From the NCBI GenBank assembly GCA_949292785.1, contig CASFBK010000014.1, positions 17,953 through 81,952 on the forward strand: a stretch of DNA of 64,000 bases, in the 5' to 3' direction. The position numbers were made by a program, and so were the translations under genes. This stretch comes from an uncultured Eubacteriales bacterium. Its GTDB lineage: Bacteria > Bacillota > Clostridia > Lachnospirales > Lachnospiraceae. Shown here piece after piece: positions 19,397-28,097 of this stretch (the stretch's first letter is position 1; each line of letters begins with the position of its first letter). Below the pieces are notes generated by a model. It saw only the letters and a list, made by a program, of their open reading frames with translations. It was not told where the DNA came from and did no database searches.

Positions 19397-19423
19397 TGGT
19401 CAAAAATAACCCTTAATTGGTCA
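19397..19423 (+). promoter_or_regulatory. Direct repeat TGGTCA x2, 21 bp apart: candidate LytTR operator
   Basis: TGGTCA at 19397-19402 and again at 19418-19423, exactly 21 bases apart (two helical turns), with the second copy touching the -35 of the kinase promoter. Direct repeats of this spacing next to a -35 are typical of LytTR regulators such as AgrA or ComE, and the second gene of the operon encodes one. Confidence 0.5.
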
Positions 19424-19452
19424 TTGCATTTTCTGAAAATAAGAAGTAATAT
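19424..19452 (+). promoter_or_regulatory. Promoter of the histidine kinase operon
   Basis: TTGCAT (19424-19429), 17-base spacer, TAATAT (19447-19452). A second TATAAT-like box for the divergent chemoreceptor lies on the minus strand at 19353-19358 with a poor -35. Confidence 0.55.
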
Positions 19453-19490
19453 AAAAAATAGTATACATTTGTGGGAAATAGGAGAATAGA

Positions 19491-20687
19491 ATGAATATTA
19501 TAAAAAAATACTGGGATTCAGTTTACATATATGTATTACTTCTGGTTCCCGGTTTATGCATGTGCGCAGGAATATTCTGGACAGTCTGTAAATGGAGGGG
19601 ACTATATCCGAATTTAGCATGGAGTGAAATTATAGTGTTTGATGGCAGTCAGCTTGTATATCTTGCAGTTGCCTTATTTTTTATATACCGGAATAAAAAA
19701 GATTCTTCTTATATTTCTGAACATTTAATGTATGTAAAAGGTTTTATCATTTTTGCATTATTCCTGCAATATAATTTTATCCTATATTTGTTTTCGTCCG
19801 TTTATGTATGGGAATGTACCTTTCTCTTTTTTGCAATTATTGTATTTTTGTTTGACAGTAAATTGATGCTTTTGAATATAATGTCATATTTCTGTTCCTT
19901 GCTGGTGGCACATATTTTAAGACCGGAGAAATTCCTTCCCCTGGAACAAGCGAATTTACCGGAAATAATTGCATATAGAGTGGTTATTTTTATCCTTACT
20001 GCGTTTTGCATTATGATTATTGTATATTTTGTTGAGCGTTTTCTGATGCAGGCGAGAGAAAGTAATGAGGAAAATATACACCTGATGAAAAAACAGCTGG
20101 AATATTATAAGGACATGGAGTTTTTAGATACGGAGATTAGAAAATTCCGTCATGATATAAAAAATCATTTTATTTGTATGGAGTCGCTTTTACACAATGG
20201 TAATGTAGAAGAACTGCAGCAATATTTTTCAGATTTGCAACAGTCAATTTCATTTCAGAAAAAAATGTATTTTTCCGGAAATGAAATCGTGGATGCCATC
20301 CTACAGCATGATTTGCCACATTATTGTAAGGAAGAAGTGAATGTTACAATATACGGAAATCTGCCTTGTATTGGGAACGTTTCTGCAATGGATTTATGTA
20401 CTCTGTTTTCAAATCTTCTTTCAAATGCCATTACTTCCGCAAATCAATGCGTTGGCATTTCAGATTCCCAGCTTACGATACATTTTTCGAGCGGAGAAAA
20501 ATATTTTTCCATTGCAATGTCAAATAGCATTCTAAACAAGAGTAGTATAAAAAGCAGAAAAAAGCAGGACAGGAATCATGGTTTTGGCATTAATAAAATA
20601 AAAAATGTATTAGAGAAGTATGATGGAAGATTTGAACTGAATGTAGGGCAGGAAATATTGACAATAAAAGTATATCTTCCTATTTAG
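19491..20687 (+). CDS. Membrane sensor histidine kinase, GHKL/AgrC-like (HPK10 type)
   Basis: 398 residues. Residues 1-195 hold six membrane helices homologous to those of the divergent chemoreceptor, including a CxC pair (Cys23, Cys25) in helix 1. The kinase part has the phosphoacceptor His221 in KFRHDIKNH, an N-box NLLSNAITSA near residue 320, and a glycine-rich G-box (NHGFGINKI) near 373, as in the AgrC/CitA-like GHKL group. Many relatives sense peptides, but no precursor peptide gene is seen here. GGAGAA precedes the ATG at 19491. The partner regulator starts 25 bases after its stop. Confidence 0.9.
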   Translation: MNIIKKYWDSVYIYVLLLVPGLCMCAGIFWTVCKWRGLYPNLAWSEIIVFDGSQLVYLAVALFFIYRNKKDSSYISEHLMYVKGFIIFALFLQYNFILYLFSSVYVWECTFLFFAIIVFLFDSKLMLLNIMSYFCSLLVAHILRPEKFLPLEQANLPEIIAYRVVIFILTAFCIMIIVYFVERFLMQARESNEENIHLMKKQLEYYKDMEFLDTEIRKFRHDIKNHFICMESLLHNGNVEELQQYFSDLQQSISFQKKMYFSGNEIVDAILQHDLPHYCKEEVNVTIYGNLPCIGNVSAMDLCTLFSNLLSNAITSANQCVGISDSQLTIHFSSGEKYFSIAMSNSILNKSSIKSRKKQDRNHGFGINKIKNVLEKYDGRFELNVGQEILTIKVYLPI

Positions 20688-20712
20688 ATATTACCATACA
20701 AAGGAGAATTAA

Positions 20713-21426
20713 ATGAAAATAGTATTATGCGATGACCAGAAAAGTGTTTCGGATGAATTGGGGCGTTTCATAAAAAAGTTTGATGAAAAAAATCAGCAGC
20801 AGAATGAATTTTTGTATTTTTCAAAGCCTTCCACATTATTTGAATATATGCAGGAAGAGACAGTCGATCTTATCTTTATGGACCTTGAATTTTGTAATGC
20901 GTCAGATGACGGAATTATCTGGCTGAAAAAAATAAAAATGCATTTTCCACGTACTGTTGTTATTATTCTTACAGCATATGAAAATCGCTATAAAGAGGGA
21001 TATGAAGCAAGGGCTTTTCGTTTTATGACAAAGCCGATTGAAGAAAAAGAGTTATTTGAGTATCTGCGTGTTAGCATGGAGGAGCTTTGGCTTACAAAAA
21101 GTATTTCTTTAATGAGACGTGGGATTCCATATAATATTTCAATTCGGGATATTTGTTATTTTTCGGCTCAGTCCGGTGGAAGTGAGTTATGGACCACAAC
21201 AGATATGTATTGCTGTGAGGAAAGCCTGTTACAATGGGAGCAGCGGTTGCCAAAGACTATTTTTTTCCGCTGCCATAGCAAGTATCTGGTGAATCTGGCT
21301 CGTGTGACCAAGTTTGAAAATCAGGTTTTAACCCTGGTTGATGGAGAGAAGATACCGGTTTCGCGCAGAAGATGGAAAGCATTTCAACTGGCATATATGA
21401 AGTTTGATACAAAAGATTTTTTGTAA
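20713..21426 (+). CDS. LytTR-family response regulator
   Basis: 237 residues: CheY-like receiver with acidic pocket (CDDQ), phosphoacceptor Asp57 in IFMDLEF, Thr87 and Lys107 (TKPI), then a LytTR DNA-binding domain from about 130 to 230 (RCHSKYLVNL, then IPVSRRR). It should receive phosphate from the kinase just upstream. AAAGGAGAA precedes the ATG. The direct repeat at 19397-19423 is a plausible autoregulatory site, and the divergent chemoreceptor a plausible second target. Confidence 0.93.
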   Translation: MKIVLCDDQKSVSDELGRFIKKFDEKNQQQNEFLYFSKPSTLFEYMQEETVDLIFMDLEFCNASDDGIIWLKKIKMHFPRTVVIILTAYENRYKEGYEARAFRFMTKPIEEKELFEYLRVSMEELWLTKSISLMRRGIPYNISIRDICYFSAQSGGSELWTTTDMYCCEESLLQWEQRLPKTIFFRCHSKYLVNLARVTKFENQVLTLVDGEKIPVSRRRWKAFQLAYMKFDTKDFL

Positions 21427-21455
21427 AATCTTTGTAAATTTTAAGAATTAATTAA

Positions 21456-21484
21456 GTGGACTATTTGTCGAAATCTGGTATAAT
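21456..21484 (+). promoter_or_regulatory. Possible promoter of the phospholipid cluster
   Basis: TATAAT at 21479-21484 is perfect; the -35 (GTGGAC at 21456-21461, 17-base spacer) is weak. It predicts a leader of about 25 bases before the ATG at 21516. Confidence 0.45.
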
Positions 21485-21515
21485 ATTCTTTAGTTGCAGT
21501 ATGAGGAGACGAGGC

Positions 21516-22202
21516 ATGAAGGAAAAGAAGAATAAAAAGATTTCGGCATATTCGTATATCGCTTTGCCATTATTAGCATGTCTGGCAGTAAATTTTCTTG
21601 TGTATTCAATTATCGCACCGATGACAGACAGCTGGAAACATTATGATTTAACCACGGCTTTTGACCGGGCGGTTCCTGTGATACCGGAATTCGTAATTAT
21701 ATATTTGGGATGTTATATTTTCTGGGTGGTGAATTACATCTTAATTGCAGCGCAGGGAAAGGAATATTGTTATCGTTTTGCAACGGCAGATATTATGGCT
21801 CGATTGCCCTGTTTGCTGTTTTTCCTGTTTCTGCCAACGACAAATGTGCGACCGGTGCTGGCGGATGGCGGTATATGGGAGTTTGTTTTACAGTTTGTAT
21901 ATGATATGGATGCTCCAACCCGGTTATTTCCATCGATACATTGTCTGGTCAGCTGGTTTTGCTATATCGGAATCCGGGGGCGAAAGAATATTCCAAAGTG
22001 GTATCAGATATTTTCCTGTATCTTTGCACTGCTTGTCTGTGCCTCTACACAGTTTACAAAGCAGCATTATATTGTAGATGTGTTTGGCGGAATCATTATT
22101 GCAGAAGTAACTTATTATATATCATTCCACACAAATTGTTACCGCCTGCTGGAACGTATATGTGATAGGATATGGGAAAGGATTTATAAGCGTGGAAAGT
22201 AA
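21516..22202 (+). CDS. PAP2-family membrane phosphatase
   Basis: 228-residue membrane protein with about six helices. PAP2 catalytic motifs are visible: FPSIHC near residue 146 (motif 2) and STQFTKQHYIVDVFGG near 185 (motif 3, with His-x3-Asp). The enzymes dephosphorylate lipid phosphates such as phosphatidate or undecaprenyl pyrophosphate. The ATG at 21516 has GAGGAGACGAGG upstream; an upstream GTG frame lacks a site. It overlaps the next gene by 11 bases, starting a four-gene lipid operon. Confidence 0.85.
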   Translation: MKEKKNKKISAYSYIALPLLACLAVNFLVYSIIAPMTDSWKHYDLTTAFDRAVPVIPEFVIIYLGCYIFWVVNYILIAAQGKEYCYRFATADIMARLPCLLFFLFLPTTNVRPVLADGGIWEFVLQFVYDMDAPTRLFPSIHCLVSWFCYIGIRGRKNIPKWYQIFSCIFALLVCASTQFTKQHYIVDVFGGIIIAEVTYYISFHTNCYRLLERICDRIWERIYKRGK

Positions 22203-23220
22203 GAAAAAGAAGATTGGAAATGTGTTGTTTCTTGGGATTGTATTTCTGCTGACACTTTATAGTGTGTTTCACGGGGAAGACCTGCATGCAGTTGTAGAAG
22301 CAATACGTGAGGTCAAGCCTGGATATATCATAGCAGCGGGAGCAGCAGTTATATTTTTTATCTGGGGAGAATCCATTATTATCCATTATATGTTCGGAAC
22401 CTTAAGTATTAAGACAAAGAAAAGAACCTGTTTTCTGTATTCCTGTGTGGGCTTTTTTTTCAGTGCAATTACACCGTCAGCGACCGGTGGACAGCCGGCA
22501 CAGATTTATTATATGCGTAAGAATAAAATTCCAATTCCAGTGGCTACATTGGTTCTGATGATTGTTACAATTACATATAAATCAGTATTAGTCTTTATTG
22601 GTCTGTTTGTAGCATTTTTTCAAAAGGGATTTGTACATCGGTATTTAGAAGGGATTCTTCCCATATTTTACCTTGGAGTAGCATTAAATGTATTCTGTTG
22701 TATTTTCATGTCGTTTTTGGTGTTTTCTCCGAATCTTGCCAAGAATATGCTGATAAAGGGGATGCATGTGTTAGAGCGTATTCATCTTATGAAGAAGAAG
22801 CCGGAACGTAAAGTGAAATTAGAAGCTTCCATGGAACATTATGAAGCAGCGGCAGAATATTTTAAGAGTCATAAGAAAGTAATCGGAAATGTATTGATGA
22901 TTACTTTTCTGCAACGATTTGCGTTGTTCTTTGTAACATGGTTCGTTTATAAGGCATTTCGTTTAAGTGGAACCGGCATATATGATGTGGTAATGCTGCA
23001 GGCAGTAGTATCCGTGTCGGTAGATATGCTTCCGTTGCCGGGAGGAATGGGAATTAGTGAGAATTTATTCCTGATAATTTTTAAAGGTGTTTTTGCCGGA
23101 AGTCTTTTGCTTCCGGGAATGGTGTTAAGCCGGGGAATTGCATATTATGTACAACTGCTGTTTAGCGCGGTGATGACAGGTGTGGCACATTTTACGATAG
23201 GATATTCACAAACAGAGTGA
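22192..23220 (+). CDS. Lysylphosphatidylglycerol synthase-type flippase domain protein (UPF0104)
   Basis: 342-residue membrane protein with about eight helices, like the N-terminal flippase domain of MprF and the YbhN family, without the lysyltransferase domain. Family signatures include TPSATGGQPAQ near residue 103 and LPLPGGMGISE near 280. The probable start is GTG at 22192, 10 bases after GGAAAGGA, overlapping the end of the PAP2 gene. A phospholipid-transfer role in the same pathway as pssA and psd is inferred from context. Confidence 0.8.
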   Translation: MESKKKKIGNVLFLGIVFLLTLYSVFHGEDLHAVVEAIREVKPGYIIAAGAAVIFFIWGESIIIHYMFGTLSIKTKKRTCFLYSCVGFFFSAITPSATGGQPAQIYYMRKNKIPIPVATLVLMIVTITYKSVLVFIGLFVAFFQKGFVHRYLEGILPIFYLGVALNVFCCIFMSFLVFSPNLAKNMLIKGMHVLERIHLMKKKPERKVKLEASMEHYEAAAEYFKSHKKVIGNVLMITFLQRFALFFVTWFVYKAFRLSGTGIYDVVMLQAVVSVSVDMLPLPGGMGISENLFLIIFKGVFAGSLLLPGMVLSRGIAYYVQLLFSAVMTGVAHFTIGYSQTE

Positions 23221-23244
23221 TGAGAAAGAAACGGGGAAAGAGAA

Positions 23245-23919
23245 ATGATAGGATTTTATAATTATTCGGTAATATTAACGTATGTTAGTCTGTTGTCTTC
23301 TGTGTTTGGAATGACACAGGCAATTCATGGAAGATTCAAAACAGCGATTTTTTGTCTGGCATTATCTGGTCTGTGTGATATGTTTGATGGAAAAATCGCC
23401 CGGGCAATGAAGAACCGGACAGAGGATGAGAAATCATTTGGTATCCAGATAGATTCGCTGTGTGACATGGTCTGTTTTGGAGTATTCCCGGCAATGATTT
23501 GTTATCTTCTGGGAGTACGCGGTGTAATTGGAATGATAGTAATTGCCATTTACTGTATCAATTCAGTGATACGTCTGGCATACTTTAATGTGATGGAAGC
23601 AAAGAATGCATTGGTATCGGAAGATGGAGAGAAGTTTTATAAGGGACTGCCCATTACCTCAATGGCTATCGTGCTGCCTCTTGTTTTTATGGTTCAGTTT
23701 TTTATACCGGATTATGCTTTTCGTATCTGCCTGTATGCAGCGTTGCTCATCGTAGGTATTTTGTTTGTGGTTGATTTTAAATTAAAAAAGCCAAAGAATT
23801 CTACCTTGGCAGTATTAGTGGTAATCGTTGCTATTGCTTTGGCTATAATGATTACATTTACACAATATAGGGTAGAGTTCCGTGCAATCTGGCCGTGGAT
23901 GCAGATGGTACGAAGATAG
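23245..23919 (+). CDS. pssA: CDP-diacylglycerol-serine O-phosphatidyltransferase
   Basis: 224-residue integral membrane enzyme making phosphatidylserine from CDP-diacylglycerol and serine. The CDP-alcohol phosphatidyltransferase motif is complete though stretched: DMFDGKIAR, then FG near residue 75 and D...D (QIDSLCD). About six helices. Assigned as PssA rather than PgsA because psd follows by 12 bases. GGGGAAAGAG precedes the ATG. Confidence 0.9.
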   Translation: MIGFYNYSVILTYVSLLSSVFGMTQAIHGRFKTAIFCLALSGLCDMFDGKIARAMKNRTEDEKSFGIQIDSLCDMVCFGVFPAMICYLLGVRGVIGMIVIAIYCINSVIRLAYFNVMEAKNALVSEDGEKFYKGLPITSMAIVLPLVFMVQFFIPDYAFRICLYAALLIVGILFVVDFKLKKPKNSTLAVLVVIVAIALAIMITFTQYRVEFRAIWPWMQMVRR

Positions 23920-23931
23920 AAAGGAAGAACA

Positions 23932-24801
23932 ATGAAGTACATAGATCGCAACGGAAATATCACCATAGAAGATTCCGGACAGGATAAACTGTTGTACTGG
24001 ATGTATAATAGTCCTATTGGCAGAAAACTATTAAAAATTTTAATAAAGCCCGGTATCTCTAAGGCGGCGGGGTGGCTCTTGAATCAGCGGTGTTCTAAGA
24101 TATTGATTCAACCGTTTATTCGAAAGAATCATATTGATATGAGCCTTTATGAAGAAAAGGATTATGAGTCTTACAATGATTTTTTCATCAGACAGATACG
24201 AAAGGAATGTCGCCCGATAGAAGGAGATGAAAATACGCTTATCAGTCCTTGTGATGGGAAATTAAGTGTTTATCCGGTGGAAGAGGATAGCCGATTTAAA
24301 ATAAAAAATACAGAGTATACATTGGAGTCCCTGCTGCGTTCTAAGAGGCTTGCTAAAAAATATCAGGGTGGTTATGTATGTGTCTTTCGATTGACGGTAG
24401 ATGATTACCATCGTTTCTGTTATGTGGATAATGGTAGAAAGTCTAAAAATTATCGTATCCCGGGCGTGTTCCATACGGTGAATCCTGCTGCCAATGATGT
24501 GTGTCCGATATATAAGGAAAATACCAGAGAGTTTTCTTTGCTAAAGAGTGAACACTTCAAGACGATTCTGATGATGGAAGTGGGAGCGCTTATGGTAGGA
24601 AGAATTGTGAATCATCAGGAAGAAGCCAATGTGTCAAGAGGAATGGAGAAAGGAACCTTTGAATTCGGCGGTTCTACTGTGATTTTGATGTTACAGAAAA
24701 ATGCAGTAACATTGGAAAAAGATATATTGCAGAATACCCAAAATGGCTATGAGACCATTGTGAAGATGGGAGAGCAGATAGGAAAAAAATGGCAGGTCTA
24801 G
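23932..24801 (+). CDS. psd: Phosphatidylserine decarboxylase proenzyme
   Basis: 289-residue enzyme converting phosphatidylserine to phosphatidylethanolamine. The self-cleavage motif is seen as FGGST near residue 245 (usual form LGST); the serine becomes the pyruvoyl group. DDYHRF near residue 160 carries a conserved His. With PssA it makes this a PE-producing Gram-positive. It is 12 bases after pssA; the gene end lies inside a terminator stem. Confidence 0.93.
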   Translation: MKYIDRNGNITIEDSGQDKLLYWMYNSPIGRKLLKILIKPGISKAAGWLLNQRCSKILIQPFIRKNHIDMSLYEEKDYESYNDFFIRQIRKECRPIEGDENTLISPCDGKLSVYPVEEDSRFKIKNTEYTLESLLRSKRLAKKYQGGYVCVFRLTVDDYHRFCYVDNGRKSKNYRIPGVFHTVNPAANDVCPIYKENTREFSLLKSEHFKTILMMEVGALMVGRIVNHQEEANVSRGMEKGTFEFGGSTVILMLQKNAVTLEKDILQNTQNGYETIVKMGEQIGKKWQV

Positions 24802-24816
24802 GATCTGCTTTTTTTA
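24790..24816 (+). terminator. Terminator overlapping the psd stop
   Basis: GCAGGTC pairs with GATCTGC (one G-U pair); the stop codon TAG lies in the loop region and a T run of seven follows. Confidence 0.75.
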
Positions 24817-24869
24817 TATCAAATTTCGATTAAAAGGTGTTAAATTTTTGAAATATGATACTACATTTA

Positions 24870-24898
24870 TTGAATTATGATGAGGATAGAGGTATAAT
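24870..24898 (+). promoter_or_regulatory. Promoter of the binding protein/chemoreceptor pair
   Basis: TTGAAT (24870-24875), 17-base spacer, TATAAT (24893-24898). About 40 bases of leader before the ATG at 24941. Confidence 0.7.
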
Positions 24899-24940
24899 AT
24901 ATTGTGTATGAGTATTACGAAAGCAAGGGAGGAAATACCA

Positions 24941-26254
24941 ATGAAGAAAAACAGAATTGGAATGATTACAATGCTGTTACTACTAGCATTTGCCTTGGTT
25001 GGATGTGGAAGTGCTAAAAAGGAAACGGGCAGTGTTTACTACCTGAATTTTAAGCCGGAAGTGGCAGATGTATGGGAAGAAATTGCAAGCACCTATACAG
25101 AGGAAACCGGAGTGGAGGTAAAGGTAATTACAGCGGCAAGCGGTACCTATGAGCAGGTATTGCAGTCCGAAATTGCAAAAAGAGATGCACCAACATTGTT
25201 TCAGATTAATGGACCGATCGGATATGAAAGCTGGTCTGAGTTCTGTCTCGATTTGAAAGATACAGATTTGTATAATCATTTGCTGGATAAAAGTCTTGCG
25301 GTAGAAACAGAGGATGGCGTATTTGGAATTCCATACGTAGTAGAGGGTTATGGTATTATCTATAACGAAAGTATTATGAATAAATATTTTGCACTGCCGG
25401 ATAAGGCAGTATCCATCTCTTCTACGGACGAGATTACCAGCTATGATTTATTAAAAGCGGTTGTAGAGGATATGACGCTGCATAAGGAGCAGCTTGGAAT
25501 AGAAGGAGCATTTGCATCTACTTCTCTTGCATCCGGTGAGGACTGGAGATGGCAGACACACCTTATGAATATGCCGATTTATTATGAATTCGCGGATAAA
25601 GATGTCAGTGATTTGGATGAGATCGATTTTACATATGCGGACAATTTTAAAAATATTTTTGATTTATATGTAAATAATTCCACCACTGAGCCTTCTCAGT
25701 TGGGAAGCAAGACGGTAAACGATTCCATGGAAGAATTTGCGCTTGGAAAAGCGGCGATGGTTCAAAACGGTAACTGGGCATGGAGCCAGATTAGTGCCGT
25801 AAGTGGAAATGTAGTTTCCGAAGATGATGTGAAGTTCCTGCCTATCTATATTGGTGTGGACGGAGAAGAAAGTCAGGGAATCTGTATTGGTACAGAGAAC
25901 TATTTTAGTGTGAACAGCTGGGCATCTGAGGAAGACCAGAAAGCGACCATTGACTTTGTGGAATGGCTTTTTACTTCTGATATTGGGAAAGATTATGTAA
26001 CTAACAAGCTGGGATTTATATCACCGTTTGATACCTTTGATGATGATGAGCAGCCGACGGACCCACTGGCACAGCAGGTAATTGAGGCAATGGCAGATGA
26101 AAGTCGTCAGAGCGTGGCATGGAACTTTACTGCATTCCCCGGACAGCTTTTTAAGGACCAGTTCGGAGCAGACCTTTTAGCTTATGTGAAGGGTGAAATG
26201 ACCTGGAGTGACGTGGTAAGCGATGTAAAGACACAGTGGAAGGAACAAAAATAA
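24941..26254 (+). CDS. Lipoprotein solute-binding protein, family 1 (sugar type)
   Basis: 437 residues. Lipoprotein signal with lipobox ALVGC (Cys22). The mature protein has the two-lobed layout of family 1 extracellular solute-binding proteins: VWEEIASTYTEETG near the start, GIPY near residue 125, and EFALGKAAMVQNGNWAW near 265, typical of oligosaccharide binders. GGGAGG lies 10 bases before the ATG at 24941; a longer in-frame start is unlikely. No ABC permease or ATPase gene is nearby. Instead a chemoreceptor follows 30 bases later, so its main role may be to present a ligand to that receptor. Confidence 0.9.
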   Translation: MKKNRIGMITMLLLLAFALVGCGSAKKETGSVYYLNFKPEVADVWEEIASTYTEETGVEVKVITAASGTYEQVLQSEIAKRDAPTLFQINGPIGYESWSEFCLDLKDTDLYNHLLDKSLAVETEDGVFGIPYVVEGYGIIYNESIMNKYFALPDKAVSISSTDEITSYDLLKAVVEDMTLHKEQLGIEGAFASTSLASGEDWRWQTHLMNMPIYYEFADKDVSDLDEIDFTYADNFKNIFDLYVNNSTTEPSQLGSKTVNDSMEEFALGKAAMVQNGNWAWSQISAVSGNVVSEDDVKFLPIYIGVDGEESQGICIGTENYFSVNSWASEEDQKATIDFVEWLFTSDIGKDYVTNKLGFISPFDTFDDDEQPTDPLAQQVIEAMADESRQSVAWNFTAFPGQLFKDQFGADLLAYVKGEMTWSDVVSDVKTQWKEQK

Positions 26255-26284
26255 TCTGTTTATCAGAAGATTGGAGCGAATAAT

Positions 26285-27970
26285 ATGAAGAAAATATTTG
26301 GAACCATAAAGGGGAAAGTATCCATTATGATGATTTCCACTTCCATTCTGCTGATAGCTGGAATTTTGATAGCGTCCAGAATTGTAAGTGAGAAAAATGT
26401 AGTTTCACTTTGTGAAAATTATTTATATGATGTGTGTATTTCGGCGTCAGATACTTTGTATGAAAGTTTCTGGGGAGATACAGAACGAACAGATATGTCA
26501 GTACGTCTTGAATTTATTTTAAATAGTGTTGGTATTGATGGAATGAAGTCCAGTGAAGCGTGTCTGGTAGATACAGATGGAACCTATCTTTACACGAAGG
26601 ACCGAAGCAAGATGGGAACCGTTATTGAAGGAAACAGTGTTATTCAGGAGGTTTTAGATACTCTGAATAACGAAGGCGTCATCACGACTGCTGATGTGCG
26701 GGAGTGTACTGTAGATGGAGAAGAGAAATATGTAGCCTTCATGTGTACTGTAAATAATTGGGTATTATTTGTACAGGCAGATAAGGCAGAAGTAATGGAG
26801 CCAATCAATACCATGAATATGTACTGTATGATAGTGGGAGTGATTCTGGTAGCAGTGATTATTCTTATCGGTTACATGATTACTTCTGTGATTACAAGAC
26901 CGATTCGCCCATTGACAAAGGTAATTCACTCTATCTCCGAGTTTGACTTATCCATGCAGGAAAAGATGCCAAAGACCAGGGACGAGATTGGAAATATGGG
27001 ACTGGCAGTCCTGGATATGAAGGATAAGCTGGCGGAGATTGTGGCAAAATTAAGTGCAATTTCCGAAAAGCTGTTAAATAGTTCCGAAGAGTTAAGTGAT
27101 ATTTCTAAGGAAGTAAATATGGCTTCAACAGATAACTCTGCAACAACGGAAGAGCTTGCGGCAGGAATGGAGGAGACCTCAGCATCTTCTGAGTCCATTA
27201 ACGAAAGCATTGCGGATATGCAGGATAACGTCATCAATGTAACAGGCAAGATTAAAGAAGGAACGCAGATGACGTATGATATTATGGAGAAGTCCGAGCA
27301 GCTGGCAAGCCAGAGTGAAAAGGCAAATCAGAATACCATGCAGATGTATGATGCCATTCGAAAGGTGTCAAAGGATGCGATCGAAAAGGCGTCTGCGGTA
27401 GATAAGATTAACGAATTAACCGGCACGATTCAGGAAATCGCAGAAGAGACTACATTGTTATCCCTGAATGCATCTATTGAGGCGGCAAGAGCAGGAGAAA
27501 ACGGAAGAGGCTTTGCAGTTGTGGCAGACCAGATTGGAAAACTTGCGGAGCAAAGCTCTAGTACTGCCACCAGTATTATTGATATTGTAGACCAGGTAAA
27601 TGAATCCGTACAGACTTTAATGGATTGTCTGAAACAGACTCTGGAGTTCCTTGGAACAGAGGTCACCAAGGATTACAGTGATTTCCTTGCGTCTGGAAGG
27701 GAATACAAAGAAGCCGCAGAGCAGATACAGAACTTTATGGTAGAAGCGGAACGGGAAGCAGAGGAACTGGAAAAAGGAATTACTGTCATCACAGAAGCAA
27801 TCGGAGGAATCAATACCACCATCAACGAATCCGCAGAGGGTGTATCTGATATTGCAGGTAAGACCACAGATGTCGTAAATTATACGGAAAATCTCTATGA
27901 AATGACAAAAGAATGTAGAGAATTGTCCAAGCAGTTAAATGAAATTACTTCCGGATTCAAGATGGAATAG
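26285..27970 (+). CDS. Methyl-accepting chemotaxis protein with extracellular sensor and HAMP
   Basis: 561-residue chemoreceptor of standard topology: membrane helix at about 11-31, extracellular domain of about 145 residues (likely single Cache; [13 protein letters not shown] near 92-104), second helix at about 178-200, HAMP to about 253, then the signalling coiled coil with tip [17 protein letters not shown]-like sequence near 400. Probably co-transcribed with the solute-binding protein before it. A terminator follows 25 bases after the stop. Confidence 0.93.
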   Translation: MKKIFGTIKGKVSIMMISTSILLIAGILIASRIVSEKNVVSLCENYLYDVCISASDTLYESFWGDTERTDMSVRLEFILNSVGIDGMKSSEACLVDTDGTYLYTKDRSKMGTVIEGNSVIQEVLDTLNNEGVITTADVRECTVDGEEKYVAFMCTVNNWVLFVQADKAEVMEPINTMNMYCMIVGVILVAVIILIGYMITSVITRPIRPLTKVIHSISEFDLSMQEKMPKTRDEIGNMGLAVLDMKDKLAEIVAKLSAISEKLLNSSEELSDISKEVNMASTDNSATTEELAAGMEETSASSESINESIADMQDNVINVTGKIKEGTQMTYDIMEKSEQLASQSEKANQNTMQMYDAIRKVSKDAIEKASAVDKINELTGTIQEIAEETTLLSLNASIEAARAGENGRGFAVVADQIGKLAEQSSSTATSIIDIVDQVNESVQTLMDCLKQTLEFLGTEVTKDYSDFLASGREYKEAAEQIQNFMVEAEREAEELEKGITVITEAIGGINTTINESAEGVSDIAGKTTDVVNYTENLYEMTKECRELSKQLNEITSGFKME

Positions 27971-27993
27971 GATAAATGGAAGCAGGATAATAA

Positions 27994-28040
27994 GAAAAGC
28001 GATGTATTGCTAATCAAAGTAGCAGTACATCGCTTTTTAA
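27994..28040. terminator. Terminator between chemoreceptor and aroA
   Basis: AAAAGCGATGTA pairs with TACATCGCTTTT, with TTGCT/AGCAG continuing the stem; T and A runs on both sides allow action for both convergent genes. Confidence 0.88.
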
Positions 28041-28097
28041 TATAACATTTGATATAATAACAGCTCTTAGTTGTGATATGTATTTTATTCGCAACAA

